Below are positions 31,601 to 43,000 of a stretch of DNA of 64,000 nucleotides, in pieces; within the stretch, counting starts at the first letter, position 1; each line of letters opens with the position of its first letter. The notes beneath the pieces are model-generated. The model made no database searches, was not told the origin of the DNA, and worked only from the letters and a program-made list of their open reading frames with translations. Source of the stretch: Phytophthora colocasiae (Eukaryota > Oomycota > Peronosporomycetes > Peronosporales > Peronosporaceae); the NCBI GenBank assembly GCA_018806915.1, contig JAGKQI010000093.1:434001-498000 (forward strand), in the 5' to 3' direction. Both the position numbers and the translations under genes were made by a program.

Positions 31601-31840
31601 TCAAAAGCTGATGCTGACTGGAAGCGCTGGGAAGATCTGGTGTGTAACGACCGATTGCAGTCCGAGTTACAGGCGATGGTGAAGGTTTCACCGTTGTACA
31701 GCAAGGTGGAACGAACTAGTCGCGTCTCTGAAGTGTTGGCGCAGAGCATTTTAGCTGTCACAAGTCAATTTAAACAGCAAAACCCCATAGACGAAGAAGA
31801 CGGGTGTCGAAGGATACTGAAGAGAAGCAGAATGAAATGA
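28607..31840 (+). CDS. large helical-repeat protein, uncharacterised
   Basis: A single uninterrupted exon of 1077 codons begins at ATG 28607. The first 190 residues are low-complexity and basic, with a likely nuclear localisation signal (SLKRKRRSGRR). The rest is alpha-helical with HEAT-like repetition and no catalytic motif. The C-terminus is again basic (RRILKRSRMK). Size, nuclear signal and helical architecture would suit a scaffold of a nuclear complex such as Integrator, but I recognise no diagnostic segment and do not assign it. AATAAA lies at 31862, 22 bp after the stop. The next gene converges, with its stop 103 bp away. Confidence 0.85.
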   Translation: MARADDDEALRRRGRARTRPPPPTSIASMYAPVDDASRPVPPARSSKMKMASLMAVVDEAETLNEGKNKRVKVTQDVDSWAPRNAPISISSLTSSQEANSSFSIVPERSTSLFQNEMPPIIQSFSEERRREAVQSNGESKNGALVANGDASPATRTMFDFYFPSGKAEVNGSSSRSLKRKRRSGRRDETEVDLLRFGVDAAKLVPQGLVDRVDVYMSRAVLVKVVGNHVTNWCNRSGFAPGFLQEISTLLAAYYPCNYPTLLDEVLAGFLFKRPEFMDLLLPAMLEKMSKTGESVSTTKYPVADALVRMCGTSAVRTGPQAVSRHDLACRSLLRCLVEHNGDRFVLSPWIASCAIESSDTVLQTLWRALLPPAQEKTSVNGDDLNWQVDDPWQQIVELLAEEGKLRVCQITCGFVKLLLTDDNLKKQLEDLQSYLIPDCLERAFKYASTSWSASLMAEWLKHRRKEGADSADSLKELVAFFVRCNSKLSVKKPEWFVNHVLNFVLSPQCHATEQASALRLIFRDYMPYVLGGVDAQSLALKSKQNGSSEPSDANGSTVSENLDVVGSQSALEVKSRIELLFGLLIAASARTSALFLDIWSEAWSDKGKTLSWGYAHALLCTSIQDIVDDRSELNQKLQSLATQVCRSYYRSLSHESKKQDEVAIKFAEALNLLLPCTRQVAAALLHEVLDALVDLEHTNPAAARSIFGNAITLHLESCSDGGLDISENPKVVQKASVEYDRSPAYPATSTTTTVHFLTTLKTLASAKNDVGAFTRRVLSSGTVARLLAALLNADHERRRQEMLLDVMNVVVTSNTSPKLNRDWARQFVVQELVNCAYMSPTNSARGAVALLQNIFRYNTNSVQNLLWVVLQQCTTLCCNCDVKANDQFAANNYQGRADTFAELVKAMVVSVPANTVRDVMRFVEQNIASCSVGKTRMNLFLLLLLRKLVVCEFQGSVLLPIVQLAVCPLASSDLIQVRLIQLQLLKALCNRLVAIRHRSKADADWKRWEDLVCNDRLQSELQAMVKVSPLYSKVERTSRVSEVLAQSILAVTSQFKQQNPIDEEDGCRRILKRSRMK

Positions 31841-31942
31841 CTCAGCACATGAAGTAGGATAAATAAAATGCCGGGCGCAAATTCCCCACTCATCGCTCGA
31901 GACTTCTCTGACTGGTACGTCTTCGTGGTGACAAGCGACTAA

Positions 31943-34900
31943 CTATCTTGTGTCTGTTGGTAGCTCCCAGACGCATTTGCCAGTACGAATGTTGTGAAAG
32001 AAGCGCTTCTTCACTGTTGGATCTTCCATCTCTCGCCATTCTAACTCCAGTCCACAGCGAGAAAGCTCCTGCAGCACAAGAGTGAGGTAGGTAAACATTT
32101 TCCAAGTAGTACAACTGGACAAATTCTTACCACAGAACGTGCCAGTACGATCGTTCCTGGTCCAGCAAACGCGTACATTCGGCCAGGTGCTCGTTCCGAT
32201 TGAAGACGCTGAAAGTTTGTGATGATCAGATCGTCTGCTGGATCTAGATCCAGTGCTCGTCGATAGAGAAGCTCCGCCTTGCCAATGTCCAGATGGGCAA
32301 ACTGTAGATATACAGCGTAATTCACGATGGCCTACAAGGTAAGCTGTTAGTTCTTGTTCTTGGTATTACGGAGGGTTAACTTACGTGGGGACTTTTTGGC
32401 TGGAGAAATAGAGCCCAGCGAAACCAGTTTTGCTCCAAAGTGTCTAACGCAGTGCTCTTTGTCAACTCTCGAGCCTTCTGGAGAAATGCCAATGCTCGCT
32501 GCCAAGATTGAGCTGCTGGATATCGACAGGAGATTGCGAGTAACGTTGCAAAGCCAACGAGCGCTTGAGGGTCGTCGGGCGAGAGCTAATAAGCGACATC
32601 AACAGAATGAGAACTAAAGCTCAAAAGGAGAATTTGAACTGGAAGTACCTTCAGTGCAGCTTCGTAAACGGGGTAAGCTGCCTTGTACTGGTGAAACCCG
32701 GAATCGAGGAGTTAGCTCAAAAGATATTGAACGATAGGGATCGATAGAGCTTACCTGGTGTTCAAGTACGTGGAGATGGAGAGCGTGGCGCTTCAAATTC
32801 TCGAGTTGTCCCAAATCATTCAAGTTCGCTGGTTTCTCAATAGGCTGATGGTATCGAAGAGCATTTGCAAGATCGCTCAAGCTCCAAGTGTTGATCCCAT
32901 TCCACATTTTCCCGCGATACCAGCGCTGTATGGTTGCTGCTGCAAGGGAATCGTTGAATCGGCTGTAGACTCCACGTCGTGGATTGAAGAATTGAGCGTC
33001 AGAGATGAAGACCCATGCATCCGGTGGCAATGGCACGTCCTCGGTAAAGAGACTCCAGGGCTTTCGCTCGCCTAACGTGACTTGTTCACCGGACTGAAGC
33101 CTAAGGACGTACACGAACTGACCGCTCTCTCGGTCCAACTGCTTCGAGTACAATGCCTATAAATTCCAGGAATTAACACAAGGACTGATCTCGGAATTGG
33201 AGACAGCAACGTACCAGAGCAAGCTGAAGCCGAGTTTTCTTCGCGAAATGCTGTCTCATTCGTGTCTGCACCTTCAGTACAAGCTGCTGTTCACGAACCA
33301 GTAGAGCTTCTCGCTGTTTGGACTCAATCTCATCTCTTTGGCGCTGTCGTTCCGCGATGACGTGAGGAAGCATGTCATACGTTGGAGATTTTACGCCATG
33401 CTTCAATACGTAAGTGAGGATACACCGAAGCGCTAGGAGCTTGTGTGGGCCGTTCAAGATGCAACGGATAGTGTGAAAGGTATTCTCCTGGTCCTTCTTT
33501 TGCTCTTCGGGTGCTAAGTTCATCGACTGGAAGTGTGAAAACTGAAGAACCGTGAATATGAACGAAGCATCGAGATCGTATCGACTTCGAGAGGACGTGG
33601 AGGGAGTGTACATGATAAACTTGAAGGTACCAGCCCACTCCAAAACTCGGATGACGTGGAGTTGTATGGTCTTGTCTTCCTGATCGTTGTGCTGAGATCG
33701 AATGGCTCCTTTGAAGACAAGCTATAACAAGGCAACACAAAGCGTGAGTTCAAGTTCTGTGGGTGATTTGCAAGCAATTATTACCTTTCCCAAGGACGTT
33801 ATTACTGGATCAACGTGGAAGTGCAAGCCTCCAGGAATATGATCGCCTATCAGTCTCCGTGCAAGTGCGAGAAGAAAAATATTGGGCTCCAGTTCCGGTT
33901 CTGCGACCGAGTCTCTCATGATACCAGTTTTCTCTTGCTTCCAACCACGTGACAGCTGATCCAATGTCTGCGGTTGCTTCTCAGTTGCGAATCCCAGTTG
34001 AATCTGCAGCGCCTGCCGTTGAGTCTCCTCCGCGATGAATTGACCGATTTTCTGCTGCGAAACACCGATGATTAATCCCCAGGACCGATCAGAGTCAAGA
34101 ACTTCTAGCTCGTACGTCTCGTCACCTTGATCATTCTCCCTTTCGTTTGGCTCGGCACGATAAAGTGAGCACCGAACTCTTCGTGTCTCCAAGGGGAAGA
34201 CAGCAACGCCAAGTCGTCGCAACTTTTTCTCTCGGATGCGATTGCGTCGAGCAGCTTTCACTGCGTTCACTCTCTTCCACTCACGAAGCCGCCAGAGATG
34301 ACAGCGCATCCACCGGACTATGCGGAGTCTCATGCGTTCCACGAAGGCTTTTCGCTCTGCTCGAAGCCGTCGTAACTCGAATTTAGCGCGGATGTGGAGC
34401 TGTGTCCTGATCAGAATCTGACGAACGCGTTGATACTCCACGTACAGCCTTCGTCCACGAGCGACGCTCTGCAACTTAGTCGCTGCCAGTCGCTCGGCCT
34501 TCATACGTTGCCGTCGCTGTACATACACTCTCCAAGTTCGAAACCCGACCCAAGTCGCACGTATCCGAGTCGCAGCACAGTGATGGAGTGCATACTCATC
34601 CAGTAACATCTGCTTGCGTGCAAGTCTCCATGAGTTCATGATCTCTTGCCACGTTGTGGTTAACATGGGGAGATACACAAGCGACTCAAAGCAAAAGCGT
34701 CGTAAAGACGTTAGAGAATTGCACTCATTGCGTTGAAGCTTCCACTTCGTCATCGCGTGCTGAGCACCAGATCGACTTTTACTTGGACTCGTACCGGTTT
34801 CGCTGTAAAATCGTTGAGCCAGCCATTCCACAGCGCACACGAAGCCGTCAAAGTTCATTTCGTACGATAATTCATGCGTTAGGTTACTAGCGAACAGGAA

Positions 34901-37257
34901 AGCGGCGTCTCCGATACTCAGCAACTTTGGCTGGATGTTGGCTTCGTATAACAATTTGCTGAACTTGACGCTGTCCACACCGAACGCTGGTGGATGTGAT
35001 CGACACAATGTGGTGAAGATCTGTCTTAGAACTGTTGAGTACAAGTCGGTGGAGCTCATGGACCCTGTCCAGTCGACATTTTTACTCCAGAATGAAGACT
35101 CAATTGCGCGTTCAGCGATTGACAAAGAGATTCCCACTCGAAAATGGGTGGTTTGGTGACAAGGGAAATCGAAAATCGGGTGCTGTACGAACCGATACAA
35201 GTCAATCAGCCATTCGGCGGGTACTGTAGATGCTTCTCGAGTGTTGTGAGACTTTCGAGGCATGACGAGCCAGATGTAAACGCTTTTGAGCTCGAGAAGC
35301 GACTCCAATGAACAGGATTCATCTCGTAAGAACGTGATACTTAACGTATCAACGTTGGTTGTCACGGATGTGGAATGAACGACGTTGGCTTCATCACCAA
35401 GAACAAGACGATGGGATGATCTAAGAGAATGTTCGACATGTTGCAGGAATGGCGTCTTGAGTTCTGCTGTCGTTGAGGAGATAACGTCTGCAAGCGCGTA
35501 TAAAGGCAACAGCCACTCCTTCTTGTCGTTGAATTTCTACAAACACAAAAGATGAGAATCTGGAGGAGTATTATGAACAGTGAAGAACATACTTTTTGGG
35601 GAAGAGGCTGAGGTTGTGGGCCGTAAGGCACACTTTCATCGTCTTCTTTGCTTGGGAGATTTTTTAGCTGTTTACGCGGCGATTTTAATGTTTTTTTCGG
35701 AGAACGTTGGGTGGTTTGGAAGAGGACAGAAGCGTCTTGCAACTGCTGAAAATGGACGAATGCGTGCCAGTGTGTGAGAACTTCTAAAGCCACTGAAGTT
35801 GCCGAAGGTCCTGCAAGTATCTGACTCATAGGATAAATTTGTGGTGTGTTTGGACCGGAAATTTGGACACCTGGAGCTTGTTGGATGCAATCGGGTAGTC
35901 CGGAGTTCACGAGGCACTGCGTAATGTCAAAGTGGTGCTGCCAGAGTTGAGAGGAGCTATTACCTCCGCGTAATTCTTTGTGGTTGCTAGCAACAATTAG
36001 CACTGCGAATGGCAACAATGCCACTGCTGGGAGAGACTTTTCTTGTGACACTGGTAAAATCGATCCTCGATACATGAAGTGGAAATTGAGTCGTTTAGAT
36101 ACGAAAGAACTTACTTGGGTACGAAATTCAGCCACAGTTGTGTCGAATGTGATCCAAATGTTGCCAATACTCTGCGTCGAAAACTGTGATGACTCGACCG
36201 TAACCAGGTCAAATTTCAAAGTGAATATTGGAGAAGAACGTTGGGTCTTGGAGTGGGGAATCTCCTGCATTGGCCGATCGAACATCTTCCTGTAGAATCC
36301 TAGTTGGACAAGTAGTGACAATTGTGCGAATGGTGTGAATTGGCACAAAGCTAGTTGTGAGTTTGTTTCATCAATTGTATGGGGAGGTTTCCACCACGAA
36401 GATACCAATTTCTCTCTGGTTCTTCCGATACGATTAGTGTCAAGACAGTATACAGAACATTCACCAAGCGGATGAACAGGGGGATGGATATCAAGGCGAG
36501 AATTGGAGTAAACAGGGAACCGAACGTGATAGAGCAGGAAACGACCGCCAATCTTGAGTCCAATACGCCGGGAAGACCGAATACTCGATTTCAAAACTGG
36601 AATTGGCTCCAGTTTTACAAATCCGACATTATTCGTATCTTTCCCTGTAGCACTTTTGTCGGGGTCTTGCTCTCTTTGAACTTGAAGAGATCGTTTTACA
36701 CTTGAAAGTGGTTGAACAACGACGTCTTTCACTAAACGATGACGTGATTTTTTCGGTAAAACGGAGCAGCAGAGACAAAATACCGCCCAAGCTCCTAGTG
36801 ATGCTGCGATCGTACTTACTTGAGCGATTTGTTCGAGTTGCCACGACTCGAGATGCATTTCCTTTTGTGGTTGAACGAAAGGCAGAAGCTGTTCTAACCC
36901 GAAACTAATTTGTACTGGGGGCAATTTCTTGATTCCAGATTCCAGTTGCCAGGCTCGCTTTCGTAATTTTCTCCAAATTTTGGTTGTGTTTTCCAGTAAT
37001 TGAAGTCGTAATAGTTTCCATGGTGGAGCTCGAAGCTCGAGATTTGTGTGCTCTGGAGCGAGTGATAGTAACAAGCAATGGGTGACTGCAACGACTCGAC
37101 CGATGAGTTCATGGGGCTCCACTGGGAAACTGGCCAAAGCTGCGAGGTCGTCCACACTTAGACGTTCGAAATCTCGACGTAGTGCTCCAGTATTGAACTG
37201 TGATAGGATCGAAACTGCAGCCACATCGAATGGGGAAGGCGAGTCTTCTCTTCCCAT
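31943..37257 (-). CDS. IQ-motif, TPR and WW-domain multi-domain protein
   Basis: Eight exons join in frame to 1630 residues: 37257-35593, 35536-33785, 33721-33215, 33156-32755, 32687-32649, 32585-32385, 32331-32131 and 32068-31943. The N-terminal part has a ubiquitin-like stretch near 36000-36130. The middle carries a basic helix with several IQ motifs (ATRIRATWVGF, ATKLQSVARGRR), which bind calmodulin-type light chains, and another (AATIQRWYRGK) near 32950. TPR-like repeats follow (YKAAYPVYEAALKLSPDD, AELLYRRALDLDP), and a WW domain (ELEWREME...W) closes the protein. All seven introns are 53-67 bp and phase 0. It is probably a cytoskeletal or signalling scaffold; the exact role is unknown. 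The first exon may hide an additional intron. Confidence 0.78.
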
Positions 37258-37453
37258 GCATTAAAATTTGATCTTTCAACTATTCCTGCAATCAGGAACC
37301 TACCATACCATAACGGATCCTATTTTTTTATTGGAATATGCAAAATGAATTTATTGAAAGTTAGTGTTGCTAGTAGACTGATTCAAGCTGCTTTATAATG
37401 TCGTTTAGCTTCCGATGACTTTACGACGAGCAATTGTAGAGCTTGGGCTGCTC

Positions 37454-39286
37454 TTAAAAAGTGGTGGAGACGAAGAGCGAATCGTCATCAACAGCAATCC
37501 CCACCCTAGAGTCTGTTGTTACTAAGAGCGCGTTACCCTCTGCGTAGACGTATTCACTCGAGTTTGAGAAATATGAATCTCTCTTTGAAACAATCACACC
37601 CATCGTTGTTGCGTAATGAACTTCGCCAGTCGTCAGTCCATCAACATCCACTCGTCCTTGAGTGGCAATAGAAATCTTGTCACTGGAGTATGACTGGATG
37701 ACACCTACAGGAGGAGTTAGATTCTCGACGGCAATGAAGCGTTGGTGCACAAAGTTGTTTCGAGCTCCAACGTAAGAAGCCACTACAGTATCCGGTCCCA
37801 CAACGATCAAATCATGGGTAACAGCCCCAGCAGTGTTGGTTTTCGAGTCCGAAATGGACAAGTTGAAGCCAGGTAAAGCCACGGGTAGTACTGCAGTCAT
37901 CTCCTTTAACCCCACGTTCGAGTATTCGAAAATACGAACACTCAGTCTGCCGTCCAGTGCAGGGTTCAAGAAGCTCACAGCGAGACGGTTTCCAGACATT
38001 AAACGGAGGCGTGGGGTGGTGTAGAATTCGTACCCTTGGCCATAGTTAAAGTTGCCAAAAACTTCTGGAAAAACGTAGCTGCTCTTGAATGACAGAGCGT
38101 TGTCCGTAGCATCGTATTTGACGGTAACCAGCGTAAGAGCGTTGTTATTAGCCGTATCATAGAACGCGATTGCCAGGACATTATCGCTCAGTGCGATTGG
38201 TTCCGGGTAGTGGTTCGGACGGTATTTGGTATCGCAAACTCCATCACTGAAGGAGCTGATGGTCCCGAGGCTGGTGCTAAAGACGGCGAAAGTCACGCAG
38301 AGACCAGAGACATCAGCGTTCGTCTTGGGGTTATTAGTGGCATACTTGTTCACCTGGTTGTAGTACGGGATCACAAATCCTGCACCAGCGGTGTTAGCGA
38401 GTGCCTTGAGGGCCAGAGGCTTGCCGAATTGTGTCATCAAGTACTGTGTGTTTGGTGCACCAAAAGCTTGAGCCGAAGAGGTTAACGTGATGGTCCCATC
38501 ATTAGCCACAGTCCCGACCTTGACCAGCTGATCATAGCTGCTGGGAGTGTACGTGTCGTAGTACGCTACCACAAAGCTTGTGCTGGTTAGTGGTGTGATG
38601 AAATTCGTAGCTGAAGTAGTAGTAACCAGCACAGTCTTGGCCTTATTGGGCGTGGCCGTGCCCGCTGCGCTGTCTAAAGTCACTGGAACCACACTTGTCT
38701 TAGTCGAGTAGTCTGGAGCTTGGTAGTATGTCAAAATGACCATCCGGGTGTCCGAAAGCGTCGCGAGACCACGTACCGAGTAGTCTATCTCCACAGCTTG
38801 GCCAGTAGTGAGTGTCTTGGTACTGGCGTTATACGATACCGTCGTAAAAATATTCGTGGTCTTCTTAGCCGCATCAGTACGGACGTAACTCATAGCGTTT
38901 GTAGCGTAATTGGTGCCCATCGGCGCGAAATTAACATATCCGACACCCGTCAAGTCGTCGCCGAGGTTTAGCTGGTTCAGATATGCCGTCGTGCCGGCTC
39001 CTTTGCGTAGAACGCTGTTGCTGTTGAAACTCACAGCGTCTCCTTCGTTCGGTGTGTCTCCATCATCAGCATCCAGTAGAGTTGTCGTAAAGCGAGTGAC
39101 TGAGCGTAAACTCCCCTTGGTTACTGGTCTATCAGCGAAGTGCAGCGCCCATAATGCAGCTAAATTGAGCAGCACAAAGATGAACCCCAAAGCGGAAAGT
39201 AAGCAGCCTTTGTTCTTCAGACTACAGCTGCCATCAGCCTTCGAGAAGCCCATCTTGACCTGTGATGTGTCGACATCGGTGCTCAT
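37454..39286 (-). CDS. type II membrane protein with large extracellular domain, unknown function
   Basis: One exon of 610 residues from ATG 39286. A short cytoplasmic N-terminus is followed by a single membrane anchor at about residues 29-50 (GCLLSALGFIFVLLNLAALWAL). The remaining 560 residues are Thr/Ser/Asn-rich and strand-rich, with recurring blocks like VVAYYDTYT, AIAFYDTANN and AVSFLNPALD, suggesting a beta-propeller exposed outside the cell or in the secretory lumen. Several N-glycosylation sequons occur. I recognise no enzyme motif. The frame extends upstream of 39286 without ATG. Confidence 0.82.
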   Translation of the reverse strand: MSTDVDTSQVKMGFSKADGSCSLKNKGCLLSALGFIFVLLNLAALWALHFADRPVTKGSLRSVTRFTTTLLDADDGDTPNEGDAVSFNSNSVLRKGAGTTAYLNQLNLGDDLTGVGYVNFAPMGTNYATNAMSYVRTDAAKKTTNIFTTVSYNASTKTLTTGQAVEIDYSVRGLATLSDTRMVILTYYQAPDYSTKTSVVPVTLDSAAGTATPNKAKTVLVTTTSATNFITPLTSTSFVVAYYDTYTPSSYDQLVKVGTVANDGTITLTSSAQAFGAPNTQYLMTQFGKPLALKALANTAGAGFVIPYYNQVNKYATNNPKTNADVSGLCVTFAVFSTSLGTISSFSDGVCDTKYRPNHYPEPIALSDNVLAIAFYDTANNNALTLVTVKYDATDNALSFKSSYVFPEVFGNFNYGQGYEFYTTPRLRLMSGNRLAVSFLNPALDGRLSVRIFEYSNVGLKEMTAVLPVALPGFNLSISDSKTNTAGAVTHDLIVVGPDTVVASYVGARNNFVHQRFIAVENLTPPVGVIQSYSSDKISIATQGRVDVDGLTTGEVHYATTMGVIVSKRDSYFSNSSEYVYAEGNALLVTTDSRVGIAVDDDSLFVSTTF

Positions 39287-39731
39287 ATCTAGAGCAGAAG
39301 AGAGAAGAGAACGGGTTTGTGTTTCTTGAGTTGGAGAAGGCAAAAAGAAGACTGACGATTATTGTAGAAGATAGGAACAAGCTTCAGACCCAGTTACAAA
39401 GACCTCCTTTCTCCCGATTTAGTCACCACACATACAGCACCAGCTTAGTCACACACAGTGGTGAATATCTTTATCATCTACTCCTACATGCGATGCCTCT
39501 CCTTCCACGTGCGATGCCAAGGTATCGCTCCTGTATCACTACTGATTGGATAGTATCTATAACATCCACTTCAACTTGGTCCATACAAACACCAAGATAA
39601 TTTCAATATTCAACAGTATCAAAAATTACCGGTATTCCGACGGTCTGACCAAATATGTGTGGCACACACTAGTCCATACGAGAGGTTCATATTGCGCCGT
39701 AAGAAAACCAAAAAGCTCCGTCCCTGTCGCA
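39287..39731. other. shared upstream region of two divergent genes
   Basis: The stretch separates the membrane-protein start from the NDUFA3-like start, so both promoters should be here. No specific element was recognised. Confidence 0.5.
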
Positions 39732-39953
39732 ATGGCCCTCGGCAAGTTCATCCGTCACTACCTGGACCGTGAGCCCATGGTGGTGCTCTCGTGTGCCATT
39801 GGCGCTGTAGCCATCTCGCTTCCGCTCGTGGTGGTGCCCATCCGGCGGTCTATGGGCCTCCCCACGGACCAATACGACGGTCCCGTCATCCCGGACTACA
39901 TCAAGAAATCGCGCGGTCACTTGGCCACACCCGCGCCCGTCGCGGAAGAGTAA
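39732..39953 (+). CDS. NADH dehydrogenase (complex I) NDUFA3/B9-like subunit
   Basis: A 73-residue protein from ATG 39732 has one membrane helix (residues 15-36) preceded by a DREP motif and followed by a polar tail with a YDGPVIPDY segment. This layout (xREPxVVxS, helix ending in PL, then Tyr-Asp/Asn-Pro) parallels the B9 (NDUFA3) accessory subunit of mitochondrial respiratory complex I. The match is partial, so the family call is moderate. The frame is open upstream, but this ATG is directly followed by the conserved core. Confidence 0.65.
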   Translation: MALGKFIRHYLDREPMVVLSCAIGAVAISLPLVVVPIRRSMGLPTDQYDGPVIPDYIKKSRGHLATPAPVAEE

Positions 39954-40094
39954 AGCGAGTTACAGACGTCTCAAGTTTACACTTCTTCTTCACACACACG
40001 AATAGTCAAAGTTGCGGTTGTAATGAGGCAGGGGGGAAATATACACGAGAATTCCGGCTGTACTCGTGTATTGTCAATTTTTTCCAATCTATTG

Positions 40095-43000
40095 TTACAT
40101 GTCGTTCATAGCTTTGATACTGCTAACTTCACTGAAAAGAGTGCTGTACTGTGTCCAGAAAGCAGAGGAAGACTGCAGAGACTCAATTGAGAAACATTCG
40201 TCGAAGAGTGTCGACACGATGGAGAAATCTTCAAGGGAGCAGATAGTACTAGCGAGGCGATGCATTTCGTACTTGTCACTGTACGGAGTGAGGTGGGCAA
40301 GTACACGCTTCTGGATGGTCTTGTTAAACTGCGCCACTTTGGCCAGAAACTGGAGGAATCGCACGGCTTGGGACCCTGTGAGCAGGTACAGAGCTCGATC
40401 TGCAAGGGATCCCTGGTTGCTCGTATCAGTGTCGGCTATTGGCCGAGTGATCTTGTCCAGGAACCGTGCAGCTTCGACAGTGACGTTCTCCGCGACATCC
40501 AAGCAGCTCCAGCAGATCAAGTTGAAGGCGTCGCCGTATGAAGTGTTGGCGAAGGCGTAGAGTATTTTACGAGCCAAGTCGTGCTTCTCTGTGATGCTAG
40601 CGATGGGTAGAACGGTGACGAGACCATGGCGAATGTATTCCTCGTCGAGATTCCCATGCAACATGATGTGCAGCAGCTCGCTTGTAGGAACTATGACAGC
40701 GTCATCGACTGCCATGTTGAGATACCGAAGCGCCAGCAGCTTTTCAAAATCTTCGAGCTCTTGGGAAATTTCCTCACGTATTGCGAGCACACTTTGTTTC
40801 CCATGAACTTCGTTCATTTCTAGCATACACACAAGTGTAAATTTCTACTTGAGGGAAGAGCAAACGGTAAGAGGAAGTGGACTTACTTGCTGCATATTGG
40901 TTGAACTTGTCTTCTACAATTGGAATTGCAGCTTTCCCATGACAGTGGCGGCCACACAGATTCATAGCTTCAAAAAGAGGATCTGGGTCGATTCCCCAGT
41001 CTGCAATAGCAAGAGTTAGTATCATGAATGTTAAAGCACTGACAAAGTTCGTCACCTTTGACACTGGAAATGACCAAATCCAAGCAATGCTGAGCCAATT
41101 CGTCAGCCGAGAACGTGTCCAACGTGCGCTGCTGCTCTAGTCGAGTACGAATATCCGCTTCCCAAGCAGCACGACACTTCTCAAAAGAATTGAATGAAGA
41201 AACCAATACGTTGCGATAGTCTCGGGCAACCAAGTGAGCTGCCTTTTTCCCTGCTAGTTTGCGAGTAAGGCGAAGACCTGCAAGTCGATCAAGATTGGAC
41301 TGCCGGAAGGACGCACAGGTCTTCAGCATCCATCTCGGTTGAGCTGAAACAGCTTCCCGTGCTTGTCCCCATGATCTGCGGGAACTCGACGATAGTCCAA
41401 AGGTATTGTCGTACTGGTCTCTCAAGCCAAGGAGAAGTGCAGCGCTAACTTGGCTATTTGAGAATATTCTTTGAGCTGAGTCACAGTCCAGGTAAGATAC
41501 CACAGCATCACCAAGATTCATCGAGCAGCCTACGACAACTCCGTATTCATTGCAGAGATCTTGAATCATTTTAGCAGGCACGCGAAATTCTTTATCCGAG
41601 AAATTTTCAGCCATATATCCTTGGATAACCTGCATGAGGAAGGCATGCCGCCGGTGTTCAGCCTCTTTACTCAGTTCACGAGCTCGAAATCTCGGGTCTT
41701 TCATGTTTGTTGTTGCATGATATAAGCTCGATCGGAAGCCGTAGAACAAATACTTCTCGCGTTCGACTTTCAACTCACTGTAGCGCCTTCGAGCGATGAT
41801 TCCTCGTTGTAGAGCCTGAAGCATTTGTGCAGCTCGCATCCGAACGTGCTTCTTGTGCTCGTATGATCGCTTCTGAGTACTCATCCGGTATGCTGCTTGG
41901 ACTTTACTCGCGTAATGATCATTATAACCTCCTGAGTACTTGGCGGCTTGAAGCTCAACACGGCATTCATACGCGATGAAGTCTAGAATCATGTCGTCTA
42001 CAATTGAGACGATGGCAATTTCCTATTTACACAGCAAGGAAAAGTTAGAAAAAGTTGGAATACATTGGCTTGAGTACTCACCCTCAGTTGTATCAACTTT
42101 GCTGCTTCCAGATTCTTCTCAACACGTTCATTGAAAGTGTCTTCGCTATCGATTGCAGCAGCCTGCTCCATGCAGATGGCTACATTGAGTTGTACTGCTT
42201 CTTGTTGCTGATACTGTCGCAAAGTCGATAAAATGCCATTCTCCACGTACGCGTGGGCTAACAACGCCACTGTGCCGACAAGGTTGTTTTCTTTGAAAGC
42301 TTCTTGTACGTATCCAGGGACGTCTACTAAATTCGCATTGATCAACGAGTTTTGATTCGCTGGAATGTCGACAGCTACGTCCATGAATCGAGTTTGGTCT
42401 GTAGAGGTAAACAGTGAATCGTCGAACTCACTTGGAAATCGTGAGGAACTCATTCCGAGCCGAATCACATTGCTCTTTGTAACAATCTCCTTGAGGAAAA
42501 TAGGATCATCAAACAGCCGTGTAACTTCTTGATCAGCATCATCAGCACACCATTTGCCTAGCGATAGAGCGAGTCGTCGAAGATCATTTGCTTGTAGTAG
42601 TACATCGGCTGCTTTCGCGTTTGATTCTGCCTCTCGGATTGAAATTAATAAATTGGATACCATCATCAGAGCAATCATGTCAACAGCAAATCCTTTGCCG
42701 CTACTGTAGATAGTCTCGGAGAAGCAAACTCGTTTTTCACTTTCAGCATCGCTAAGATCCAAGTAAAAGGTTAACCTTGAGTCACAGCAGACACGAGTGA
42801 TGATCCAGCAAGCCCACTTTGGTGTAAGAATCGACAGATCTCGGCGAAGCAACTTTGACTGATCCAGATCGGCAATTGTGACCGGAATGACGGTTTCTTC
42901 AAACATATCTTCGGCTCTACAGATTATATGAGCATCTCCACGTGAACTGAGAAGCACTGTTAAATGGACATTTCTCCCTTCAAGAGTCCGTAAATCTTTG

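Noticed and set aside
36060..36120. Possible 49-bp intron (GTAAGT donor) in the first exon of the IQ/TPR/WW gene
   Set aside because: Removing it breaks the frame, while the uninterrupted reading gives a ubiquitin-like pattern.
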